Positions 5,865-10,851 of a stretch of DNA of 10,851 bases are shown in pieces. The DNA lies in NCBI GenBank assembly GCA_030615235.1, contig JAUWZR010000067.1, forward strand, positions 1-10,851. The letters run 5' to 3'. The translations under genes and the position numbers were made by a program. The DNA comes from Promethearchaeota archaeon (GTDB taxonomy: Archaea; Asgardarchaeota; Lokiarchaeia; Sigyniarchaeales; SOKP01). The notes under the pieces are model-generated. The model was given only the letters and a program-made list of their open reading frames with translations. It did no database searches and was not told the origin of the DNA. How positions within the stretch are numbered: the first letter of the stretch is position 1; the number at the start of each line of letters is the position of its first letter.

Positions 5865-6734
5865 ATGCGTTCTATGATAATAACTCCAAATCCTAACGAT
5901 CCCGAAGTTCAGGTGTTATCTGTGGAGTTTAAAAAACGAGGATATGAAGTAAAATATTTCATTCCATCAAATGTAAAAGTTAAAATAGATAATAAGCAAT
6001 TTCAAGAACAATTTGAAAAACTTGATCCATATGGTGCTCTTGTAAGAGGTTTTGGAGCCGCTGCTACTCAAAAGATCTTTTTTAGGCTGGATCTACTGAA
6101 TGCAATGGAGGAATATGGTCTTAAATTAATAAACTCTCGAGAATCACTAGAGATTGCAAGTGATAAGTTTTTAACATCGATTTACTTGGATCGGTATAGC
6201 ATCCCTACTCCAAAAACAATAATATGTGAAAATTCTAACGATGCGTTGGAGGCTTTTGAAGAATTTGGTGGAGATGTCATACTTAAACCGCTATATGGCT
6301 CAAAAGGTATAGGAATTACAAGAATTAATGATAGGGGTTTTGCAGAAAATGTAATTTATTCACTAGGACAATTAAATGAAGTTTTTTATATACAAGAGTT
6401 TATCAAGCATAACAATCGAGATATTAGAGTATTAGTTTTAGGCAATAAAGCGATAGCTGGTATGTATCGAGTAAGTGATAATTGGAAAACAAATATACAC
6501 TCAGGAGCAACAATGGAACCGATAGAACTCACAGAAGAGATAATAAATTTAGCAATTAAATCGGCCAAAATAACAAAAACCGAAATTGCGGGTGTAGATA
6601 TTGTAGAAAGTGAAAGTGGTCTGCTAGTTTTAGAAGTGAACTCGATTCCAGGATTTACTGCGCTTCAAAAAGTATGTAAAATTAATTTGGCGGAAGAAAT
6701 CGTTTCATATTTCCTTAATAATGTCAATGTTTAG
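5865..6734 (+). CDS. RimK-family ATP-grasp ligase (glutamate-ligase type)
   Basis: This 289-residue protein has the RimK layout. An N-terminal pre-ATP-grasp domain (1-95) starts with strand SMIITPNP. The first ATP-binding lysine is in SDKFLTSIYL (K101). Then come VILKPLYGSKGIGI (K141, Gly-rich loop 145-150), YIQEFI (E178 for adenine contact), DIRVLVLG and the metal/phosphate part with D245 and LEVNSIPG (E257, N259). RimK-family enzymes use ATP to join an amino acid, usually glutamate, to a carboxylate. Members include RimK (ribosomal S6), LysX (LysW-dependent lysine/arginine synthesis), and MptN and CofF (cofactor glutamylation). The window has no LysW or cofactor genes, so the substrate is open. 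I prefer ATG 5865 because GTGGA at 5856-5860 could act as a weak SD and little should precede the first strand. A GTG start at 5856 would add three residues. The gene stands alone, divergent from the coiled-coil gene. Confidence 0.88.
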   Translation: MRSMIITPNPNDPEVQVLSVEFKKRGYEVKYFIPSNVKVKIDNKQFQEQFEKLDPYGALVRGFGAAATQKIFFRLDLLNAMEEYGLKLINSRESLEIASDKFLTSIYLDRYSIPTPKTIICENSNDALEAFEEFGGDVILKPLYGSKGIGITRINDRGFAENVIYSLGQLNEVFYIQEFIKHNNRDIRVLVLGNKAIAGMYRVSDNWKTNIHSGATMEPIELTEEIINLAIKSAKITKTEIAGVDIVESESGLLVLEVNSIPGFTALQKVCKINLAEEIVSYFLNNVNV

Positions 6735-6742
6735 TTAGAAAA

Positions 6743-6759
6743 TAATAAAAAGAAAAAAA
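6743..6759 (-). terminator. Poly-T terminator of the small membrane protein gene
   Basis: Read on the minus strand, 6759 down to 6743 is TTTTTTTCTTTTTATTA, starting 26 bases after the stop of the membrane protein gene. T-runs like this are the usual archaeal termination signal. The ATP-grasp gene ends convergently only a few bases away. Confidence 0.5.
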
Positions 6760-6784
6760 TATGATTTTCGAGTTTAGTTTGGAA

Positions 6785-7120
6785 TCATAAATCTTCAATC
6801 AAACCTATTAACGCTGCGATGATTACTAACACGCAAGCCCAAATTCCCGCTCCAAAAATAACGAGCAAAATACCTAAGATAAATAGAACTAACCAATGAA
6901 ACGGAAGTGGTCTATCTGGTTTTAAAGCTACTAAAAATGTTAAAACAACAATAACTAATCCGACAATAAAATCAAGAACTAACCCTAACCCTAAAAAGGG
7001 ATCGACATATCCATAATTCGGGAGTCCCGCTAATCTAAGGATGAGTGTTGCTAATCCTACTAGAGCCCCAATTATCGTCAAGAATTTCATTATTTGTTCG
7101 TTTTTGTAATGTTTACCCAT
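6785..7120 (-). CDS. Small four-helix membrane protein of unknown function
   Basis: This 111-residue protein has a short hydrophilic, lysine-containing N-terminus and about four hydrophobic segments: 12-31 (FLTIIGALVGLATLILRL), 43-66 (LGLGLVLDFIVGLVIVVLTF), 74-91 (FHWLVLFILGILLVIFG) and 92-108 (AGIWACVLVIIAALIGL). The only larger loop carries LKPDRPLP between helices 2 and 3. The last two segments are nearly continuous and might form one hairpin. No catalytic or transporter motif is visible and I do not recognise the family. GTGAT at 7126-7130 (minus strand, five bases before the ATG) is a plausible weak SD. The gene is monocistronic, with a T-rich terminator after it. It is real by its hydrophobic pattern and clean frame; function is unknown. 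Confidence 0.68.
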   Translation of the reverse strand: MGKHYKNEQIMKFLTIIGALVGLATLILRLAGLPNYGYVDPFLGLGLVLDFIVGLVIVVLTFLVALKPDRPLPFHWLVLFILGILLVIFGAGIWACVLVIIAALIGLIEDL

Positions 7121-7344
7121 ATTTAATCACTTTATTAAGTAACTTAGTTTTGTTAATTGTATTAAGAAACTAACCTATAAAAGCATTTAAAATTTTCATT
7201 TCAGAAATATCAGTTATGTAATTTCTAATGATATTTTTCATTAATGGTTTTGATATTAATTCTATATCTTATTAAGTTCAGAATTTCAGAAGTATTATCC
7301 AGATATTCCTTAATTATTAATTACAAAGGATTTCAAAAAACTAT
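7121..7344. other. Noncoding AT-rich gap, promoter region
   Basis: There are many stops on both strands and no structured RNA is recognised. On the minus strand CTTTTATAGG (about 7174-7183) could be the TATA box of the membrane protein gene, leaving a leader of about 30 bases. AAAGGA (7325-7330) precedes the small plus-strand gene. Nothing else was seen. Confidence 0.4.
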
Positions 7345-7515
7345 GTGATTGAGGAAAAAATACTAAGATATAAAGAAAATCTATCTTTAGCTAGAAATCT
7401 GGCTATAAAACAACACGCTGATCACGATTACTATGAAAAAATGGTTAGCAAGCTCGAAAAAATGTTAAATTTTTATGAAAAGTTAAAACTTCGGAAAGAA
7501 AAATTAGAATCATAG
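7345..7515 (+). CDS. Probable 56-residue helical protein
   Basis: A clean frame runs from GTG at 7345 to TAG at 7515. The product (MIEEKILRYKENLSLARNLA, then IKQHADHDYYEKMVSKLEKM, then a Lys/Glu-rich helix ending KLES) reads as two amphipathic helices joined by the His/Asp/Tyr turn HADHDYY. It has no membrane segment. AAAGGA lies 14 bases before the GTG, longer than ideal; no ATG is available, since the ATG at 7343 is out of frame and followed at once by TGA. It fills what would otherwise be an unusually long gap in a dense region and is convergent with maf. The residue mix (hydrophobics at helical spacing, His and Tyr codons) looks coding rather than random, but A-rich DNA tends to give Lys/Glu by chance. 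Function is unknown. Confidence 0.5.
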   Translation: MIEEKILRYKENLSLARNLAIKQHADHDYYEKMVSKLEKMLNFYEKLKLRKEKLES

Positions 7516-7547
7516 AAATTCGAGCTTCATTACTATTATATTCAAAT

Positions 7548-8150
7548 TTAATTCTCAAATAAATTTAAATTAAATTCTGTTTTTAGAATTTTAAATATCT
7601 TTTGCATAGGCAAACCTATTACATTTGAAGGAGACCCTCGAATTTCTTTAATGAATAAACTAGCTCTATCCCTAATGGAATAAGCACCGGCTCTACCTTT
7701 CCATTCTTCAATTTTAATATAGTTCCGAATGTCATCATCAGATAAATCCAAAAATGTAACAACGGTAATATCATAATCAACTACAATTTTAGGATCATCT
7801 ACATCTGTTAAAGCTATACCTGTTATGAGGTTATGAGAGCGATTGGCTAGAGATTTTAACATTTGAAATGCATCCATTTCATTTTCGGCTTTTCCAATGA
7901 TTTTACCATTAAGTTCCACGATTGTATCAGCAGCAATGATAATTGTTCCTATCTCTTCGCCTTTTAGTAGTTCTTTTGCTTTCAATGCTTTCGCCTTAGC
8001 TAATTCTTTGACCAAATCGATTGGGTCAGAATATTGATCCTTGTAGTCGCTCTCGTTAATGTCTGTGCTGAGAATTTCAAAAGAAATATTCAGCCTATTA
8101 AGTATATTTGATCGATCAATAGATTTTGATGCTAATATGATTCTTTTCAT
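7548..8150 (-). CDS. maf: Maf-family nucleoside triphosphate pyrophosphatase
   Basis: This 200-residue protein covers the usual Maf length. Motifs in order: LASKSIDRSNILNRL (6-20, family LASxSPRRxxLL), a helix EL-AKAKALKAKEL (49-61), AADTIVELNGKIIGKAEN (73-90; D75 is the presumed catalytic base, GKA replaces the usual GKP), SHNLITGIAL (105-114), WKGRAGAYSIRD (150-161) and NVIGLPMQKI (176-185). Maf proteins hydrolyse nucleoside triphosphates, often modified or pyrimidine ones, to monophosphate and diphosphate, cleaning the nucleotide pool in the cytoplasm. Two departures are seen: SPRR is SIDR, which keeps only the second Arg, and the Gln in AYxIQG is Arg (residue 160), a position near the base-binding pocket. 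Specificity may therefore differ. It is transcribed divergently from the first lipid-kinase-like gene and has its own TATA-like box. Confidence 0.9.
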   Translation of the reverse strand: MKRIILASKSIDRSNILNRLNISFEILSTDINESDYKDQYSDPIDLVKELAKAKALKAKELLKGEEIGTIIIAADTIVELNGKIIGKAENEMDAFQMLKSLANRSHNLITGIALTDVDDPKIVVDYDITVVTFLDLSDDDIRNYIKIEEWKGRAGAYSIRDRASLFIKEIRGSPSNVIGLPMQKIFKILKTEFNLNLFEN

Positions 8151-8171
8151 AATTGCAATTGTAAAATAGTT

Positions 8172-8179
8172 TATTTATA
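8172..8179 (-). promoter_or_regulatory. TATA box of maf
   Basis: On the minus strand TATAAATA lies 22-29 bases before the ATG at 8150. This is the spacing expected for an archaeal leaderless transcript, and no SD is seen before maf, which agrees. Confidence 0.5.
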
Positions 8180-8200
8180 GAATAAAACCACTATCATTAA

Positions 8201-8206
8201 TATAAG
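8201..8206 (+). promoter_or_regulatory. TATA box of the first lipid-kinase-like gene
   Basis: TATAAG (context TTAATATAAGG) lies about 29-34 bases before the GTG start at 8235, fitting a leaderless or very short-leader transcript. No SD precedes the start. Confidence 0.42.
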
Positions 8207-8234
8207 GAATTAATTTATTAAATTTGAAATAGAC

Positions 8235-9341
8235 GTGACAGAGTTTTTATATTGGTTTCTATTAATGTTATTTTCATATTTCATTGTTTTATTTAGCTAT
8301 ATGCATTTTTCATATAAAAAAGAAGTGCTTAACAATTTTTTAGGGTTTAGCGCTTTATTTTTAACTTTTTTAATTATTATAATTGTTGTATTGTTAATGT
8401 TTCAAGATGCAACTCTATATTTCTCTACGATTCCAATTTTTTCTCTTTCTTTTGGACTTCCTTTACTTATAATTGGAGCGATAATCTTGATCTCATCAGT
8501 CTTGCTATTTTCATACAAAAAAATTTTTAAAAACAAGGATTTATCGAAGTTTTGGAGCGCGTTAGAGGAAAAAACAAATAAGAGAAGTAAATTAAGAGGA
8601 GATATTTATCGAAAAATCCCTCATGTTCTTATTTTTATTGGTTTACTTTTCGTTTGGTATTTGGGAGTAATTATTGTGAAAGATGTATCCGGTTCAATTA
8701 GCGGGATGATTCCAGATGAGAATAACATGTTTCTGTTGTTTTTAACAATAATGACAGAACCAAATAGTATTAGAGCAGTTTTATTTTCGTTAGGTTGGTT
8801 TTATTATCTCCTATTTTTCTTTTTCTATGGGTTTTGTTTTATTATGTTAGCAAATGAGTTTACAAGAAAAGCTAAGAACCTTGGCTTCCCCTTTAATTTT
8901 CTCTGCAGAGTTCTCCTAAGTGAAGAAGAAAAAAGAAGTTACGGCACATATCTGTTTTTTGCTATCGGTCAAATGGTTGCTGCCTTAATTACGCCACCTA
9001 TGGTGTTTTTAACGATTTTAGGGATGAGTTCTCTCGCAGATTTAGCAACAAGCCAAGTGGGGATAAGATACGGGAAAAATAAAATTAAATGGAATAACGA
9101 AAAATCCTGGCAAGGAGCAATAACTGGAATAATTGTATGTTTTGTTATATGTACATTGTTTATTGGTATTTATTGGGCTTTAATTTTTACTTTGGCCTTC
9201 TTTATTTTTGATGTATTTACAAATAAACCTTTCAATGTATCTGATAATTTATTAATCCCGTTTGGTAGTAGCCTTATCTTTTTGTTTATACGGTATTTTT
9301 TTAATTTCGATTATTATACAATTATATTAACATGGATTTGA
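8235..9341 (+). CDS. Polytopic membrane protein of the dolichol kinase / CTP-dependent lipid kinase type, weakened motifs
   Basis: This 368-residue protein has about eight or nine hydrophobic segments. The C-terminal half carries family marks: RKIPHVLIFIGLLFVW (126-141, family RKxxH helix), LADLATSQVGIRYGKNKI (268-284, family GDxxAxxxGxxxGk), KSWQG (290-294, family K[ST]xEG) and SDNLLIPFGSSL (336-347, family DDNLxIPL). The family (Sec59/Dgk1/VTE5 and relatives, near CDP-lipid synthases) transfers phosphate or CMP from CTP to polyprenols, diacylglycerol, phytol or geranylgeraniol in the membrane. Here Gly before Asp269 is Ala and the Glu of K[ST]xEG is Gln (293), so activity may be altered. 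It is followed 52 bases later by a second member with better motifs. The N-terminal 100 residues are an extra hydrophobic region without recognisable domain. It starts with GTG behind a TATA-like box. Confidence 0.75.
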   Translation: MTEFLYWFLLMLFSYFIVLFSYMHFSYKKEVLNNFLGFSALFLTFLIIIIVVLLMFQDATLYFSTIPIFSLSFGLPLLIIGAIILISSVLLFSYKKIFKNKDLSKFWSALEEKTNKRSKLRGDIYRKIPHVLIFIGLLFVWYLGVIIVKDVSGSISGMIPDENNMFLLFLTIMTEPNSIRAVLFSLGWFYYLLFFFFYGFCFIMLANEFTRKAKNLGFPFNFLCRVLLSEEEKRSYGTYLFFAIGQMVAALITPPMVFLTILGMSSLADLATSQVGIRYGKNKIKWNNEKSWQGAITGIIVCFVICTLFIGIYWALIFTLAFFIFDVFTNKPFNVSDNLLIPFGSSLIFLFIRYFFNFDYYTIILTWI

Positions 9342-9351
9342 TTAAAGATAA

Positions 9352-9359
9352 TATAAAAG
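9352..9359 (+). promoter_or_regulatory. TATA box of the second lipid-kinase-like gene
   Basis: TATAAAAG (preceded by AA) sits 35-42 bases before the ATG at 9394, and no SD precedes that ATG. The second gene could thus have its own start of transcription in addition to readthrough from the first. Confidence 0.45.
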
Positions 9360-9393
9360 AGTTTCTAAAATTACTCAACTTTTATAATTAAAA

Positions 9394-10422
9394 ATGAATT
9401 ATTTACCGACTTCTTTGATTTTCATTGGTTATTCCGTTTTAACATTCATTTATGTAATAAAAAATAGAACCGAGAAGATCAAAAACCACTTATTATTAAA
9501 CGAGATATTGATAGCAATCTTATTTTTAGCAACAGGATTATTATTTCCTTTTATGATTCAGAATCAATCACCATTGCCATTAGAGTCACTGAGTTTCTTA
9601 TGGTTCTTAACCTCTTTAATTTTTTTAATTGAGATGAGCGTATGGATTACCACTTTACTATATAATGCAATTGTCTCTAAAAAAAGCCCTGAAATTATGG
9701 CAGAAAGGGATTATAATAATTATTGTGTTAAAGTGACTGATAGATGGATTGACGATTTTAAGAGCGAATTCGGGAGGAAATTTCTACATTTATTTACTAC
9801 ATTTGTTATTCTTTTTTTTTGGTCGCTAGGAACCATTCTTGAAAATTTAGGCATTTTAAGCCAATTTAATTTAGATAATTATAGCTTTTCTCATTGGTTA
9901 ATAATTACTATAGGATTTGGGTTTGTTATAATGTTTCAGGTTGCTGATCTTACCCGCCTAAATAAATTCTATATGCTTCCAAATTGGGCTAAGCGTTGGT
10001 TTTTATCGATAAGGCCTGAGGAGCTCAATACTTTTGTAGCGTCTACCCCTCTGGTTTTGTCTTTAATACCTTTCATTTTTGCTCCATTTCCGATCCTTGC
10101 TTCAGTTGCATTAATAACTACGGGGGCTGATGCTGCCGCCTGTCTAATAGGTAAAAAATACGGAACTCATAGCCTAAAAAAAGATTCTAATAAAACAATA
10201 GAGGGATTTATAACTGGTGGCGTGACTTCATTTTTAATTGTTTTAATAGTAATGAATTTATATCACGTTTGGATGCCTGTGAGTTTTATAAAAATCTTAT
10301 TTATGGCTATAGTATCAACAGTCTTATTCTTATTAGTCGATTTCTTTGCAAACCATATTTCGGATAACATTTTAAATCCGATTTTAACTGGTTTTGGTAT
10401 GTGGGTAATCTTATTATTATAA
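9394..10422 (+). CDS. Polytopic membrane protein, dolichol kinase / phosphatidate cytidylyltransferase-like
   Basis: This 342-residue protein has about eight to ten hydrophobic segments. Family motifs are clear: GRKFLHLFTTFVIL (127-140), GADAAACLIGKKYG (244-257) followed by the lysine-rich loop and KTIEGFITGG (267-276), and HISDNILNP (321-329). The D-x-x-A...GKKYG plus K[ST]IEG pair binds CTP and metal in dolichol kinases and CTP-dependent diacylglycerol or isoprenoid-alcohol kinases. A likely archaeal role is phosphorylation of a polyprenol or geranylgeraniol for membrane lipid or sugar-carrier metabolism; the true substrate cannot be read from the sequence. A cytosolic stretch of about 35 residues (95-127), hydrophilic and with AERDYNNYC, follows the third hydrophobic segment. 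It shares the layout of the preceding gene, so the two are paralogues in tandem, and they might act as a pair. It ends convergently, 14 bases from the MoaD-like gene. Confidence 0.82.
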   Translation: MNYLPTSLIFIGYSVLTFIYVIKNRTEKIKNHLLLNEILIAILFLATGLLFPFMIQNQSPLPLESLSFLWFLTSLIFLIEMSVWITTLLYNAIVSKKSPEIMAERDYNNYCVKVTDRWIDDFKSEFGRKFLHLFTTFVILFFWSLGTILENLGILSQFNLDNYSFSHWLIITIGFGFVIMFQVADLTRLNKFYMLPNWAKRWFLSIRPEELNTFVASTPLVLSLIPFIFAPFPILASVALITTGADAAACLIGKKYGTHSLKKDSNKTIEGFITGGVTSFLIVLIVMNLYHVWMPVSFIKILFMAIVSTVLFLLVDFFANHISDNILNPILTGFGMWVILLL

Positions 10423-10436
10423 TTTAATTTTTAAGA

Positions 10437-10730
10437 TTATCCCCCAAAATAAAGGTATAAAAACGCGAGATCGTCTCCATCTTTTAAAGTCTTTTCTAGA
10501 AAATGCTCGTCTCTAAAACTTCTACCGTTTATGATTATTGAAAGGAAAGAACTAAACTCTTTCTTTTTTTTTTTATCCCAGAGTAATTCATAGAATTTTT
10601 CACCAAAACGTTCTTTAAAAATTTCTAACAATTCCTTAACTGTTAATTCTTGCTCAAATTTAATGATTTGATTTGTACCTTTCGTAATTTCGTTAAAAGG
10701 CGGTTCAAATCTAAACTTTAAGGATATCAC
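10437..10730 (-). CDS. MoaD/ThiS/SAMP-like beta-grasp protein with C-terminal Gly-Gly
   Basis: This 97-residue protein has a ubiquitin-like beta-grasp pattern: strand ISLKFRFE (2-9), strand QIIKFEQ, helix TVKELLEIFKERFG (30-43), a basic loop DKKKKKEF, strand FLSIIINGRSF (62-72) and the family mark LKDGDDLAFLYLYFGG (82-97) ending exactly in Gly-Gly. MoaD proteins carry sulfur as a C-terminal thiocarboxylate for molybdopterin synthesis, and archaeal SAMPs use the same end for tRNA thiolation and for protein conjugation. An E1-like activator (MoeB/UbaA type) would be needed and is not in the window. It is slightly longer than typical MoaD (about 80-90), mainly from the basic loop before the NGR strand. 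The start is GTG at 10730; no ATG is in frame. A stand-alone protein modifier or tRNA-thiolation carrier is possible. Confidence 0.8.
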   Translation of the reverse strand: MISLKFRFEPPFNEITKGTNQIIKFEQELTVKELLEIFKERFGEKFYELLWDKKKKKEFSSFLSIIINGRSFRDEHFLEKTLKDGDDLAFLYLYFGG

Positions 10731-10851
10731 ATTTAAGCAACAATTATACTTTCAAGAATTACTAAGAAGATTATGTAATTGCCAATATTAAATATTGTTG
10801 GTAATTATAAATAAAAAATTAAATATCTAATTAGATACTCTCATTTAACAC
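10731..10851. other. AT-rich upstream region at window edge
   Basis: This is noncoding sequence before the MoaD-like gene. It holds an imperfect palindrome (10776-10807) and, on the minus strand, TATAAT near 10743-10748. That box is only 13-18 bases from the GTG, so it is rather close for a canonical promoter. Confidence 0.35.
10776..10807. repeat. Imperfect 32-base palindrome
   Basis: Outer arms TAATTGCCA (10776-10784) and TGGTAATTA (10799-10807) are complementary at eight of nine positions. The centre is a perfect odd palindrome, CAATATT-A-AATATTG (10783-10797); the two registers differ by a three-base offset. It lies 46-77 bases upstream of the MoaD-like start and could be an operator or a chance product of AT-rich DNA. 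Confidence 0.45.

Noticed and set aside
6386..6568. Minus-strand open frame inside the ATP-grasp gene
   Set aside because: The ATP-grasp motifs run through this region on the plus strand; this is a shadow frame.
7121..7547. tRNA, small RNA or CRISPR leader in the longest gap
   Set aside because: No cloverleaf, no T-loop-like sequence, no regular repeats and no GC-rich island, which RNA genes in AT-rich archaea usually show.

Overview
This 10.85 kb window is strongly AT-rich, tightly packed and archaeal in style. It has Shine-Dalgarno sites such as GGAGG and GAGGT inside operons, TATA-like boxes about 25-35 bases before lone genes, GTG starts, a SAMP/MoaD-like protein, tandem isoprenoid-lipid kinase-like membrane proteins and a Maf protein. 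An atypical Ras-superfamily-like GTPase and an SMC head whose last segment reads more like eukaryotic SMC1/SMC4 than bacterial Smc suggest an Asgard archaeon. That placement is inference: no rRNA or other marker gene lies in the window.

Bases 1-3555 (+) hold a three-gene operon. First comes the C-terminal two thirds of an SMC ATPase (5' end outside the window), then a kleisin resembling ScpA (GTGA overlap), then a winged-helix partner resembling ScpB. Together they would form a Smc-ScpAB type chromosome-organising complex. All three are divergent, and the two small subunits could easily be left as hypothetical proteins.

Bases 3586-5038 (-) hold a two-gene operon: a 271-residue protein of unknown family followed after one base by a small GTPase whose G3 motif is APGGD instead of DxxG. 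Bases 5179-6734 hold a divergent pair: a coiled-coil protein of unknown function (-) and a RimK-family ATP-grasp ligase (+). Bases 6785-7120 (-) encode a four-helix membrane protein. The gap after it (7121-7547) contains a probable 56-residue helical protein (+, 7345-7515).

Bases 7548-8150 (-) encode a Maf nucleotide pyrophosphatase with some unusual motif residues. It is divergent from two consecutive polytopic membrane proteins of the dolichol kinase / CTP-dependent lipid kinase / CDP-lipid synthase type (8235-9341 and 9394-10422, +). The first has weaker motifs than the second. A MoaD/ThiS/SAMP-like beta-grasp protein ending in Gly-Gly lies convergent to them (10437-10730, -). Upstream of it, at the window edge, is an imperfect 32-base palindrome.

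No tRNA, rRNA, CRISPR array, insertion sequence or integrase was seen. The best candidate for something under-described is the SMC-kleisin-kite operon with its eukaryote-like SMC head. Next is the GTPase plus unknown-partner pair.
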